DNA of 64,000 bases from Clostridium sp. AF37-5 (GTDB lineage: Bacteria; Bacillota; Clostridia; Lachnospirales; Lachnospiraceae), in NCBI RefSeq assembly GCF_003477605.1, contig NZ_QUDR01000015.1:1-64000 (forward strand), in the 5' to 3' direction. Below are positions 47,551 to 56,698 of this stretch, one piece after another; the first letter of the stretch is position 1, and every line of letters begins with the position of its first letter. The notes under the pieces are model-generated. The model had not been told where the DNA came from, did not search any database, and was given only the letters and a program-made list of their open reading frames with translations. The position numbers and the translations under genes were made by a program.

Positions 47551-48057
47551 CTATACCGTGCCATCTTTCCAATGAGAATGATGAAGATGCCCCATCGGAT
47601 TGAGTTCCGGAAAGCCCTGCTGCCTGAGTGCTTCGTACAAAACAATTGCAACAGAATTACCAAGATTGAGTGAACGAATCTCGCCATACATCGGAATCCG
47701 AATTGTCGTTTCCTCATTCTCCACCAGAATCTCCTCCGGGATTCCGGCACTTTCTTTGCCAAACATAATATAGCAGTCTTCTTCAAATGAAACATCGCTG
47801 TAAATATGCTTTGCTTTTGTCGTTGCCATGTAAATTTTGGCGCCCGGATTTTTCTCTAAAAAATCCGGATAACTGTCATAAATTGTGTAATCCAATTTAT
47901 CCCAGTAATCAAGTCCTGCTCTTTTGACCTGCTTTTCATTAATCTGAAAGCCCATCGGCTCAATCAGATGAAGTCTGGCACCGGCTGCCACGCAGGTTCT
48001 TCCTATATTCCCGGTATTCGCAGGGATTTCCGGTTCCAATAATACAATATTTAACAT
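47551..48057 (-). CDS. trmL: tRNA (cytidine/uridine-34-2'-O)-methyltransferase TrmL
   Basis: The 168-residue SPOUT-class enzyme begins NIVLLEPEIPANTGNIGRTC and has the knot motifs YIMFGKESAGIPEEIL and IRIPMYGEIRSLNLGNSVAI. It methylates the ribose of the wobble base in some leucine tRNAs. The ATG at 48057 overlaps the stop of the CheX-like gene by a few bases at most; AGGAAG lies 6 bases before it. The frame is open 29 codons further up inside the neighbour. Confidence 0.93.
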   Translation of the reverse strand: MLNIVLLEPEIPANTGNIGRTCVAAGARLHLIEPMGFQINEKQVKRAGLDYWDKLDYTIYDSYPDFLEKNPGAKIYMATTKAKHIYSDVSFEEDCYIMFGKESAGIPEEILVENEETTIRIPMYGEIRSLNLGNSVAIVLYEALRQQGFPELNPMGHLHHSHWKDGTV

Positions 48058-48058
48058 A

Positions 48059-48535
48059 TTAATCTTCCTGTCTGAGTGCAAGGAACAAATCAATACTTCC
48101 ACTGCCGTCTGCAAATACCATCGGCACGCACAAAGTCTTAGCAAAATTATTCGTAAAACTTACTTCACCGTGAGATAATGTCGGCGGTGTAATATCAATT
48201 CCAACACCGTTTGATGAGAATACGATTGCCGCATTTCCCATAATCATGTTTCCCAACTCACCAATTGCACTGGACGCGAAATCATCAATCGTCTTTACTT
48301 CCATCATACACATCTTAGAAGCAATCGCACATGCAGTTTCTTCTGTCATTCCAATCAGTACCTGTCCACGCATTTCCCCGGTTACGCCGATAATAATGAC
48401 CCAATTATCATGGTCAAATTTTGCTTCCTTCAGTATCGGCTTTTGTATTGCAACATCGACAAAGCACATGTCCTGCAATACCTTTTTCGCCGCCATCAAA
48501 AAAGGATTGATATGTTCCGCATTTAAAGTAGCCAT
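48059..48535 (-). CDS. CheX-like chemotaxis phosphatase family protein
   Basis: The 158-residue protein has the CheX/CheC-type signature SAIGELGNMIMGNA (Glu and Asn that act on CheY-P) and an N-terminal AEHINPFLMAAKKVLQDM typical of CheX. The family removes phosphate from CheY. No chemotaxis genes are nearby, so the partner is elsewhere. GAGGAG lies 5 bases before the ATG at 48535. Confidence 0.85.
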   Translation of the reverse strand: MATLNAEHINPFLMAAKKVLQDMCFVDVAIQKPILKEAKFDHDNWVIIIGVTGEMRGQVLIGMTEETACAIASKMCMMEVKTIDDFASSAIGELGNMIMGNAAIVFSSNGVGIDITPPTLSHGEVSFTNNFAKTLCVPMVFADGSGSIDLFLALRQED

Positions 48536-48577
48536 ATTCTCTCTCCTCTGCACAATCTTATCTCAATAATAGCATAA

Positions 48578-49735
48578 TTACGAAATAGTGTCTATAAAAT
48601 TCTGAATTTTAACCAGTGCCTTCTTTAAGTCTTCAATGGAATATGCATAGGAAATTCGCAGAAAACCTTCCCCGCATGTGCCAAATGCAGACCCCGGCAC
48701 TACCGCAACGTGTTCTTTTTCGAGAAGTGTTTTAGCAAACTCCTCGCTCGTCATGCCAAAACGGCTGATGTTTGGGAATACATAAAATGCGCCCATCGGC
48801 TCAAAACACGGCATGCCCATTTCACGCAGTTCTTTCACTAAAAAGCGGCGTCTTTCATCGTAACTCTCACGCATTTTCGCCACATCTTCATCGCCATTTC
48901 TCAATGCTTCAATCGCTGCATACTGACTCGTTGTCGGTGCACTCATAATAAGATATTGATGTACCTTTATCATCTGTTTTATAATTTCTTTTGGTCCGAC
49001 CGCATAACCAAGACGCCACCCGGTCATCGCATAGGATTTCGAAAATCCGTTAATTACAACACTTCTTTCCTTCATCCCAGGAATTGCCGCAATCGACACA
49101 TGGTTGCCCTGATAGCTTAATTCCGAATAAATTTCATCGGACAGAACAAACAAATCGTGTTCCTTAATTACATCCGCAACAATCTGTAATTCCTCGTGCG
49201 TCATAATCGCACCGGTCGGGTTGTTTGGAAATGGCAGAACAACCATCTTTGTTTTATCCGTTATCGCTGACAACAATTTCTGTTTTGTCAGTTTAAATTC
49301 ATCCTTTTCTTCTAATGCAAGTCTTACCGGCACGCCCCCTGCCATCGTAATACATGGCACATAAGACACAAAACAAGGCTCCGGAACGATAACCTCGTCC
49401 CCCGGATCAAGCATCGTGCGGAAAGCAATATCAATTGCCTCACTGCCGCCGACCGTAATAATCACCTCATCCGAATCATATGAAAGTGCGAAACGGCGTT
49501 TCAAATAAGTGCATACTTCTTTGCGCAGAGGCAAAAGCCCTGCATTGGATGTATAAAACGTGCGCCCCTTTTCCAGCGAGTAAATACCCTCCTCGCGAAT
49601 ATGCCACGGTGTATCAAAATCCGGCTCTCCTACGCCAAGCGATATGACATTATCCATCGTGCTTGCCACATCAAAAAACCGGCGGATTCCGGATGGTTCC
49701 ATCTCCGTTACCATTTTAGACAATGGGTTTCTCAT
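48578..49735 (-). CDS. PLP-dependent class I/II aminotransferase
   Basis: The 385-residue protein has the class I aminotransferase motifs: SLGVGEPDFDTP, TGAIMTHEE with PFPNNPTG before it, LSDEIYSELSY and the PLP Lys in GFSKSYAMTGWRLGY. The amino donor (aspartate, aromatic or other) cannot be told. Its ATG overlaps the stop of the Lrp gene (ATGA), so regulator and enzyme are translated together. Confidence 0.92.
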   Translation of the reverse strand: MRNPLSKMVTEMEPSGIRRFFDVASTMDNVISLGVGEPDFDTPWHIREEGIYSLEKGRTFYTSNAGLLPLRKEVCTYLKRRFALSYDSDEVIITVGGSEAIDIAFRTMLDPGDEVIVPEPCFVSYVPCITMAGGVPVRLALEEKDEFKLTKQKLLSAITDKTKMVVLPFPNNPTGAIMTHEELQIVADVIKEHDLFVLSDEIYSELSYQGNHVSIAAIPGMKERSVVINGFSKSYAMTGWRLGYAVGPKEIIKQMIKVHQYLIMSAPTTSQYAAIEALRNGDEDVAKMRESYDERRRFLVKELREMGMPCFEPMGAFYVFPNISRFGMTSEEFAKTLLEKEHVAVVPGSAFGTCGEGFLRISYAYSIEDLKKALVKIQNFIDTIS

Positions 49736-50232
49736 GGAGTAATCAACTGCCTTTCATCACCTCGTTCCTCTGCTACGAGAGAAAGTCCGTGTTCTTTATA
49801 TTTTTTCAAAACAAAATGTGTTGCCGTACTCATAACCGATTCCATCGGTGCCAGCTTCGTCGCGACAAACCACGCAACCTCTTTCATTGTTTTTCCAACG
49901 ATAATAACGGTCAAATCAAATCCGCTTCCACTCATCAGATATAGGCTTTCTACCTCATCAAACTGGTAAATGCGCTCCGCGACCTTATCAAATCCGCGGC
50001 CGCGCTCCGGTGCAACCGTAACTTCAATCAGCGCTGTCACATGCTCACAGCTGGTCTTGTCCCAGTTAATCAAAGTCGGATAGCCGCAGATAATTCCCTG
50101 CTCTTCCATCGCATTCATTTCTTTTTCAATTTCTTCCGGAGATGCCGCTAACATAGCTGCTAAATCTTCCGTCGAAAGTTTTCCGTTTTTCGCAATGTTT
50201 CGTAAGATTTTTTCCTGCATTTCTTCCTGCAT
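49732..50232 (-). CDS. Lrp/AsnC-family regulator
   Basis: About 166 residues: an N-terminal winged helix (KILRNIAKNGKLSTEDLAAM) and a C-terminal ligand-binding RAM domain (HVTALIEVTVAPERGRGFDK, MSGSGFDLTVIIVG). The start is uncertain: GGAGG stands 5 bases before the ATG chosen, and ATG or TTG codons lie within ten codons on either side. It is flanked in one strand by the AIR-synthase-like gene and the aminotransferase with overlaps, which suggests control of amino-acid use. Confidence 0.9.
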   Translation of the reverse strand: MQEEMQEKILRNIAKNGKLSTEDLAAMLAASPEEIEKEMNAMEEQGIICGYPTLINWDKTSCEHVTALIEVTVAPERGRGFDKVAERIYQFDEVESLYLMSGSGFDLTVIIVGKTMKEVAWFVATKLAPMESVMSTATHFVLKKYKEHGLSLVAEERGDERQLITP

Positions 50233-50252
50233 CATATCCTCCAATTCTGCGG

Positions 50253-51236
50253 TCAATCAAACGCGCGGTATAATTCATCCGCCTTAGGCGGCTCTAAAAA
50301 ACGTTTTTCACCATCATTGAAAATAACACGGTCATTTCCCTCTACTGCCTTGCCAATGACCGCCGCATGAATACCTTCTTTCGCAAGAGCATCCACAAGC
50401 TGGCTTCCGTGGTCGGTGCCAATAAGCATCGAGCCGCTGGAAATCAACTGATACGGATTCAAATTAAAAAATTCACAAATTTCAATTGTCTCCTGACGAA
50501 TCGGTATTTTCTTCAAATCGACACACAGGCCCACACCGGATGCTTCTGCCATCTCCCAAAGGGCCCCAAAAATTCCACCCTCCGTCACATCGTGCATGGC
50601 TGAAACACCAACCTGCATCGCAACACGACTGTCCTTTACGACACTTAAAAGCGAAGCGAATTTTTGAGATTCATCCACAATCGAAACCGGTAGACGTTTT
50701 TTCAATTCTTTCTCAAATTCTGTCGCAATAATGGAAGTTCCCTCTAATCCAATCCATTTGGTGACAACTAAATCCTGTCCCGGTTTTAATCCTTTGGTCG
50801 TAACTAGTTTATCCTTTGCAATTCGCCCAATGCCGGTAACCGACACAAGTGTCTGGTTTACAACTGCCGACACCTCAGTGTGTCCACCTAGAATTTCCAC
50901 ATCATATTCTGCAGTTAATTGACTCACATCGTCCATAATCTGCTTTAATTCGCCTTCTTCACTATTTGGCGGCATAATAATTGTAAGTAAAATACCTACC
51001 AATTCCGCACCGGAACTTGCAATGTCATTTGCCGTAATATGAAATGCAATTGTGCCAATCTCTTTTGCTGACGCCGTAATCGGATCCGTCGACAATACAA
51101 GCGCATTCTCCGTTGGTGCCAATACCGCACAGTCCTCACCGACACCGGCATGAACTAAAACTTCCGGTCTTTTCACCGTCAATTTTTTGAATACTGAACG
51201 CTTTAATACGTTTTCTGGTACTTTTCCTATTTCCAT
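50253..51236 (-). CDS. AIR-synthase/HypE-related protein
   Basis: The 327-residue protein has the PurM fold motifs: GVGEDCAVLAP, STDPITAS, AFHITANDIASSGAELVG, LGGHTEVS and HDVTEGGIFGALWEMAEA. This family uses ATP on varied substrates (ThiL, HypE, SelD, PurM). No hydrogenase, thiamine or purine genes adjoin it, so the reaction is unknown. GGAG lies 7 bases before the ATG. Confidence 0.85.
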   Translation of the reverse strand: MEIGKVPENVLKRSVFKKLTVKRPEVLVHAGVGEDCAVLAPTENALVLSTDPITASAKEIGTIAFHITANDIASSGAELVGILLTIIMPPNSEEGELKQIMDDVSQLTAEYDVEILGGHTEVSAVVNQTLVSVTGIGRIAKDKLVTTKGLKPGQDLVVTKWIGLEGTSIIATEFEKELKKRLPVSIVDESQKFASLLSVVKDSRVAMQVGVSAMHDVTEGGIFGALWEMAEASGVGLCVDLKKIPIRQETIEICEFFNLNPYQLISSGSMLIGTDHGSQLVDALAKEGIHAAVIGKAVEGNDRVIFNDGEKRFLEPPKADELYRAFD

Positions 51237-51265
51237 TGTTCTCTCCTATCCCCACAAGAAAAGCC

Positions 51266-52783
51266 CTACTGTGCCTCCGTGGTCGGTTCTGCGGCTGCCG
51301 GCACCGCTGTTTCCTGCGGTTTTACCGTTGCCTTTGGTTTCGCTGTCTTCTTTGGTTTTGCCGTTGCCTTCGGCTCTTTCGTTGCTTTCTTTGTTGTCTG
51401 TGGTTTTGCCGATGCTGCAGGTGTACCCTCTGCTGCCCCTTTGGTTACATAGCGCGGCACCGCCTGATAGGTACTGGAATTTATCTGTGTCTTTTTCGTT
51501 TTACCATTTTCCTTGACAATCTTCCAAAGCACCGCCTTATACCCAACATGCGCCTCCTGTGTCACTTTCGTATAGGAAGCAGGTTTCGTCTTATCATATG
51601 TGATTTTATCAGCCCCCGGCTGCATCGTCTGGGTCGTCTCGGACTCAAATGTTACCTCTCTGTCATCACTTCGGGTTTCTTCCCCGTAAATATTAAAATA
51701 AATGGTTCCCGAATACACACCGCCTTCAATATAAATCGGCACCTCCGTGTCGTTACGAAATTTGAAATCTTTGTAGTCACCGGCAATCGCCGCATCCATC
51801 GATGGTTTTACATAGCTGACTACCATCGAATGAGGGCTTCTCTCAACGACTTCCAATTCAGCCTTTAACACCGCGTTATAAAGTGTTGTTGACACCTGAC
51901 ATACACCGCCGCCAATGGAATCTACCACTTCACCATTACTGTAAGATGGTGCCGCATAATATCCATTTTCCTCGGTCAATGGAGAAATCGTATCATGCAC
52001 GGAAAATGTTTCTCCCGGGTAAATAACATGGTCGTTAATCAATCTTGCCGCATTGGAAAGATTTTTCGAACGGCTTACATTTCCGGCATTAAAATTCGTC
52101 TGAAAAGAACCGATTTTGTCTTTACAGCGTGACGCCAAATCTTTCGTCACCGTCGGTTCCTGAATCGTAACATCTGCTTTGACACGTATGGCATCGCCGC
52201 TTTTTGCCTGTTCCACTGCCTTCTTAATCTGGGCCGCCGTACTGTCAACATCGATGGTAGAACCCTCTTTTGCATCGGTGTAAACAAACGTACCGTTTTC
52301 CCGTTTTACTTTGGCATTTTTTGCTTTCGCACATTTCTTTTTGCACTTCTTATTAACAAAGGTGCGGATTTTTTTCTCTTTTGCATCATATTTCAGTTTA
52401 TATACAAGTGGAGTTGTAGCAATCTCCCGGATTTTTGCATAATTGGTAAACGGATTCCCGTCCTTGCCAACCTGCATTGCTTTCGCAATCACATCACCAA
52501 CTTCACAGTTGTAGCCTAACTGTTCAAGCGTTGCCGAGACCGTCTTTCCATTCACATCCACCTCCACGGTGCGCTGCAAATATTCATCCCGGTACTGCGC
52601 AACAGCTGTTCTTGCCTCATCTTCCGACATACCGCCCACATTCACGGTTTCCACGAATACACCATTGCAAATGAGACCTCGCGCCGGCTTTACCGTCTGA
52701 TAAGCCGCATAAATATACGCCACAATCAATAGCAGCATCAAAAAAATAACTAAAAAGGCAGGACCTTTTCTTGCTTTATTCAT
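51266..52783 (-). CDS. VanW-family membrane-anchored protein
   Basis: The 505-residue protein has an N-terminal membrane helix (GPAFLVIFLMLLLIVAYIYA), a peptidoglycan-binding-like region (about 40-120), and a VanW domain (NLSNAARLINDHVIYPGETF, IGGGVCQVSTTLYNAVLKA, ERSPHSMVVSYV). The C-terminus is a Lys/Thr/Pro/Ala-rich tail (about 440-505) that may cross the wall. GGAG lies 8 bases before the ATG at 52783. A cell-wall role is likely; vancomycin resistance is not implied. Confidence 0.88.
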   Translation of the reverse strand: MNKARKGPAFLVIFLMLLLIVAYIYAAYQTVKPARGLICNGVFVETVNVGGMSEDEARTAVAQYRDEYLQRTVEVDVNGKTVSATLEQLGYNCEVGDVIAKAMQVGKDGNPFTNYAKIREIATTPLVYKLKYDAKEKKIRTFVNKKCKKKCAKAKNAKVKRENGTFVYTDAKEGSTIDVDSTAAQIKKAVEQAKSGDAIRVKADVTIQEPTVTKDLASRCKDKIGSFQTNFNAGNVSRSKNLSNAARLINDHVIYPGETFSVHDTISPLTEENGYYAAPSYSNGEVVDSIGGGVCQVSTTLYNAVLKAELEVVERSPHSMVVSYVKPSMDAAIAGDYKDFKFRNDTEVPIYIEGGVYSGTIYFNIYGEETRSDDREVTFESETTQTMQPGADKITYDKTKPASYTKVTQEAHVGYKAVLWKIVKENGKTKKTQINSSTYQAVPRYVTKGAAEGTPAASAKPQTTKKATKEPKATAKPKKTAKPKATVKPQETAVPAAAEPTTEAQ

Positions 52784-52852
52784 GTTGTCTCTCCTCACCT
52801 AAAATTTTAACAATACTTGCGATTTTTTTTTACTTGTATTACACTGTAATCA

Positions 52853-52945
52853 TCACATGCCGGCTAATAATCCAATTAACATGGCAAATATGATGATACC
52901 GCAGATAATACCTGCAACAAGACGCTGTTTTTTACGATTTAACAT
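52853..52945 (-). CDS. 30-residue membrane peptide, DUF4044-like
   Basis: The product is MLNRKKQRLVAGIICGIIIF, AMLIGLLAGM: a basic start and one membrane helix. AGGGGG lies 7 bases before the ATG. It resembles the very short RKKQR-type proteins common in Lachnospiraceae. Function unknown. It is below the usual length limit of gene callers. Confidence 0.65.
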   Translation of the reverse strand: MLNRKKQRLVAGIICGIIIFAMLIGLLAGM

Positions 52946-52972
52946 ATATATCCCCCTTTCTGAAAGGAACTA

Positions 52973-53599
52973 ATGATTATGAATTTTATACCTGTTTTCT
53001 TAATATGTTTTGTCATTTTTGTGCTTTGGATGTTCTATGAACAGCGCAAAAGCCAAAACAAAGATAAAGAAGCTTCGGACGCATTCTGGGAACGGGAGCG
53101 CATGGCTAACCAGACAAGGAAAAAAGATATTTCCCATCTTCCCATTCTCCATGTGGAAGAATCGGAACTTCCTGTGTTTACCACAGAAAATGAGTCCGTA
53201 CTATATTATATCGACCATATCCGGAAAATAATCAAGAGTCCTATGCTCGATTTATCCGAATATTCGAATACAGATTTAAAATTAGCATATGGCGTAGGAA
53301 ATTTCAAGGTTTTATGCGAATATGATGAAAATTTTAATCATTTTCTCCTCGCATTGACCAATCTGGCACGTGCCTGCACCGAAGCCGATCTTTATTCGGA
53401 GGCGGAGCAGACGTTTTTGCTTGCCTTCCACTACGGCTCACAAAAAATGACCGATTACACCAGTCTTGCCGACATATATCTGCATTTGGAAGAACCGGAA
53501 AAAATCAGTGCACTCATCCGCAATGTCGAGGATGGCTCCCTGCCACATAAAGAGGCACTGATTCAGGCATTGGAGCAGAAACTCATGGCGTACCGGTAA
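52973..53599 (+). CDS. Membrane-anchored hypothetical protein with helical repeats
   Basis: The 208-residue protein has an N-terminal membrane helix (PVFLICFVIFVLWMFYEQR) and a cytoplasmic domain with TPR-like helices at the C-terminus (LARACTEADLYSEAEQTFLL, TSLADIYLHLEEPEKISALI). AAGGA lies 4-5 bases before the ATG; another ATG two codons later is possible. It overlaps the convergent radical-SAM gene by 17 bases. Function unknown. Confidence 0.75.
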   Translation: MIMNFIPVFLICFVIFVLWMFYEQRKSQNKDKEASDAFWERERMANQTRKKDISHLPILHVEESELPVFTTENESVLYYIDHIRKIIKSPMLDLSEYSNTDLKLAYGVGNFKVLCEYDENFNHFLLALTNLARACTEADLYSEAEQTFLLAFHYGSQKMTDYTSLADIYLHLEEPEKISALIRNVEDGSLPHKEALIQALEQKLMAYR

Positions 53600-55346
53600 A
53601 TTCATCCATTGTTAAAATCCGTTCGGCTGCTGCATAGTTGAGCGGATTTCGGTTTTTATAGTCAAAGAGAATATAATAAGGTTCCTTTTTCTGCAGGGTA
53701 CCATCTTTTAAAAGTCTCTGAATATCTACCGTATATTCTCCTAAATAAACCATATGATATAACTGTCTGGTTACATATCCCTCATAACCGGGCAGATAAC
53801 GGTGTGTTTCGCACTCCCTGTCAAAGAAGGCGCGAATCTCTCGTTTTTGCGTTTCTGAATCCGGCTTTACAAAAGTCGGTTTTTCTTTTGCAAAATCTCT
53901 GCGGTACCAGTCGTAGGTAATGATCTCCTGCCAGTTTCCGGCGTCTGTTTCCGGCACATGTTTCTTTCCAAAGGCATACAGCACTTCATATCGCTCTCTC
54001 CGGTTGATTTTACGCTCAAACAAATGCTTTTCTTCGTACTCCTTCGCCAACTCCTCATACAGACAGTATGCGTCCTTAAAAAGGCGTTCCAAATAAATCA
54101 TCGATGCAGTAAACTGGAAACTGTTGTAATACACCTCTACCATTTCTTCTACGCCTTTTAAAGAAAGAACATCCTCATAGGAAAGCCATTTGGTCGAAAA
54201 GATTTCATACGGCGGCAGGCTGCTCGCCTGAATCTCGTAATCGTTACGCTTTTCATTCATAAAGGAACCATCTAAGACTTTCAAAAATCCTAATTGGAAC
54301 TGGTCCGGTTTCATCGCATATACATCGCAGAACGATTTCTTAAAAGTATTGAAATCCTCATACGGCAGTCCCGCAATTAAATCAAGATGCTGGTGGATGT
54401 TTCCGCGCGCATGAATTCTTGCTACATTTTTTTGCAGCAAATCCCAGTCAGCGGTACGTCTGATTGCCTTTAAGGTATCCGGATTTGTCGACTGCACGCC
54501 AATCTCAAACTGCACAAGTCCCGGACGGAATGTATCAAAGAGCAGAAAATCTTCTTCATGCAGCAAATCGCCCCCGATTTCAAAATGAAAATTTGTCACA
54601 CCATTATCATGCTCACCAATATACTTCCATATGCGGTAGGCATACGCGTGGTTGCAGTTAAAGGTGCGGTCCACAAATTTCACCTGCGGCACCTTGTTTT
54701 CAAGAAAGAAATCAAGCTCTCTCTCTGTCTTTTCCGGGCTTTTTATCCGCACAGATTTCTCAATGGAGGATAAACAATAACTGCACGAAAACGGACATCC
54801 TCTCATGCTTTCATAGTAAATAATGCGGTTTTTCAGTGTTTCCATGTCATCATAAGGATACACTAAATCATCCATATCTAATCCCTGTCTTGGTTTAGTA
54901 CGGTGCAATCCACCGATACCTCGGTATACTATCCCGTCTATGGATGAAATTTCTCTGTCACCATCCACCAAGTATGCCATAAATTCCTGAAAGGTCCGCT
55001 CGCCCTCGCCAACCATAACAAGGTCTGCGTATTCGTATTTTGCAAGCACTTCCTCCGGATGATAACTTACTTCCGGTCCGCCAAAGAATAAAAACAGATT
55101 TGGCAGCACTTTTTTCAAATCTCCGGCTAACCCCATCACATATTCAATGTTCCAAAGATAACAAGAAAATCCAACCGCCTCCGGTTTCCTGCGGTAAATG
55201 TCCTGAAAAATTTCCTCTCTTCTGTGATTGATTGTGTACTCCGCAATTTCTACATCCTTCCGGTACTTCCCTGCATTTGCCTGCAGTGAGCGGACCGCCA
55301 GCGTCGTGTGGATGTATTTTGCATTGATTCCAACTAATAAAACCAT
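53583..55346 (-). CDS. Cobalamin-binding radical SAM protein with DUF4080 tail
   Basis: The 587-residue protein has an N-terminal B12-binding domain (LVGINAKYIHTTLAVRSLQA, GGPEVSYHPEEVL), a radical SAM core with the iron-sulfur Cys motif RGCPFSCSYCLSS, the SAM-binding FEIGVQSTN and HLDLIAGLPYED, and a DUF4080 tail (from about residue 380). The substrate is unknown. AGGAGG lies 8 bases before the ATG. Confidence 0.9.
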   Translation of the reverse strand: MVLLVGINAKYIHTTLAVRSLQANAGKYRKDVEIAEYTINHRREEIFQDIYRRKPEAVGFSCYLWNIEYVMGLAGDLKKVLPNLFLFFGGPEVSYHPEEVLAKYEYADLVMVGEGERTFQEFMAYLVDGDREISSIDGIVYRGIGGLHRTKPRQGLDMDDLVYPYDDMETLKNRIIYYESMRGCPFSCSYCLSSIEKSVRIKSPEKTERELDFFLENKVPQVKFVDRTFNCNHAYAYRIWKYIGEHDNGVTNFHFEIGGDLLHEEDFLLFDTFRPGLVQFEIGVQSTNPDTLKAIRRTADWDLLQKNVARIHARGNIHQHLDLIAGLPYEDFNTFKKSFCDVYAMKPDQFQLGFLKVLDGSFMNEKRNDYEIQASSLPPYEIFSTKWLSYEDVLSLKGVEEMVEVYYNSFQFTASMIYLERLFKDAYCLYEELAKEYEEKHLFERKINRRERYEVLYAFGKKHVPETDAGNWQEIITYDWYRRDFAKEKPTFVKPDSETQKREIRAFFDRECETHRYLPGYEGYVTRQLYHMVYLGEYTVDIQRLLKDGTLQKKEPYYILFDYKNRNPLNYAAAERILTMDEFTGTP

Positions 55347-55375
55347 ATTTTACAGCCTCCTGACTTCTCCTATAT

Positions 55376-55399
55376 AAAAAAAAGCGAGTGAATCCTCGC
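55376..55399 (-). terminator. Terminator of the tRNA-Gly gene
   Basis: GCGAG pairs with CTCGC around a 6-base loop, followed on the minus strand by eight T. It lies 17 bases after the tRNA 3' end and before the radical SAM gene. Confidence 0.8.
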
Positions 55400-55415
55400 A
55401 AAATGTAAAAAAAGA

Positions 55416-55486
55416 AGCGGGTGATGGGAATCGAACCCACGTATCTAGCTTGGAAGGCTAGTGTTCTACCATTGAACTACACCCGC
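55416..55486 (-). tRNA. tRNA-Gly (anticodon UCC)
   Basis: The cloverleaf is complete on the minus strand: acceptor GCGGGTG/CACCCGC with discriminator T, D arm with AGTTCAATGGTAGAAC, anticodon stem CTAGC/GCTAG with loop CTTCCAA (anticodon TCC), and T arm GTGGGTTCGATTCCCAT. CCA is not encoded. Length 71. Confidence 0.95.
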
Positions 55487-55552
55487 ATCTGTTGCTATGA
55501 AGTTTTCAACGTGATTTATATTAGCAGATATTTGGGGATGTGTCAAGTGAGT

Positions 55553-55722
55553 TTTTTTCAGTTTTCCGTAATCTACAAGAAAAAATTCACTGGCAGTGGG
55601 CGCTCCCGCTCAGACAAATGCGCAGGGGTATGGGCATGCAAAATACGCATGCCTCATACCCGCGCATCTGTACCCACTCCCAGCGAATTTTTTCTTGATA
55701 GATTACTGGAATTCTGAAAAAG
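55553..55722. repeat. Long hairpin repeat, copy E (inverted orientation)
   Basis: Arms of about 70 bases. The outer TTCCGTAATCTACAAGAAAA pairs with its counterpart near 55695. The variable segment is AATTCACTGGCA. Inner GTGGG and GGTATG/CATACC are conserved, and the bulged arm (GTGGGCGCTCCCGCTCAG) is on the left, as at 39969. The gap 55487-55820 holds no gene besides it. Confidence 0.75.
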
Positions 55723-55820
55723 ACCATCCCTAATTAACATGCTGAAAACTTTCGTATCAAATGCCAAATATTCAAAACTTTGGATTTCTCGTTTACATCT
55801 TGCCGGACCTCCTTGTCATT

Positions 55821-56687
55821 CTAGCACGGGTTCACATGAACCATAATATGTTTTACCTTTGAAAACTCTGTTTCCACCGAGTCATGCACGGATTCCGCAA
55901 TCGCATGCGCCTCCCACAAAGTTAAATTACCATCCACACGAATTTCAATATCAACATATATTTTATTGCCAAATGTCCGCGTCCTAAGCAAATCCACACC
56001 GTGTACATTTTCATTTTTCATGACACACTCATACATTTCGTGTTCCGTCTCGTCGTCACACGCTTTATCTACCATTTTATTTATCGCATCCTTGAAAATG
56101 TCAATTGCCGCTTTTTCGATAAAAATACAGATAACAAGGCTCGCAATTGCATCCAAAATCGGATAACCCATTCTGGCTCCTGCAATACCAACAAGTGCGC
56201 CAATCGACGACAACGCATCCGAGCGGTGGTGCCATGCATCCGCCATAAGTGCCCCGGAATCAATCTTTTTTGCCCCTGCTCTTGTGTACCAGAACATCGC
56301 CTCTTTTACGGCAATCGAAACAACCGCCGCAACAAGGGCAAGTATACCGGGAACCGCAAGTGCAGAATCATCCTGTACCGTGATTTTTTCTACCGCTGAC
56401 CAGCCGATAAAAAGACCGGTAGCTGCAAGAATCGTTGCCAAAAGAATCGCCGCCACGCACTCCATGCGTTCATGTCCATATGGGTGCTCTTTGTCCGACT
56501 CTTTTCCTGATAGCCGAATTCCAATAATCACAACAATTGTACTAAACACATCCGATGCTGAATGAATCGCATCACTAATCATTGCACCCGAATTCGCCAC
56601 AATTCCTGCCAACGCCTTAAACAGTGACAGTAAAATATTGCCCACAATACTAACCATCGATATTTTCATTGCTGTTTTCTGTTCCAT
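55821..56687 (-). CDS. Cation diffusion facilitator transporter
   Basis: The 288-residue protein has the CDF layout of about six membrane helices and a cytoplasmic C-terminal domain. Metal-site motifs are visible: SDAIHSASDVFST (helix 2), HPYGHERME, and DAWHHRSDALSS (helix 5), a D-x-x-x-D/H-x-x-x-D pattern typical of Zn, Fe or Mn exporters. GGGGA lies 6 bases before the ATG at 56687. It follows the GH13 gene, overlapping none of it with this start. Confidence 0.93.
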   Translation of the reverse strand: MEQKTAMKISMVSIVGNILLSLFKALAGIVANSGAMISDAIHSASDVFSTIVVIIGIRLSGKESDKEHPYGHERMECVAAILLATILAATGLFIGWSAVEKITVQDDSALAVPGILALVAAVVSIAVKEAMFWYTRAGAKKIDSGALMADAWHHRSDALSSIGALVGIAGARMGYPILDAIASLVICIFIEKAAIDIFKDAINKMVDKACDDETEHEMYECVMKNENVHGVDLLRTRTFGNKIYVDIEIRVDGNLTLWEAHAIAESVHDSVETEFSKVKHIMVHVNPC

Positions 56688-56698
56688 TTCAAATCCCC

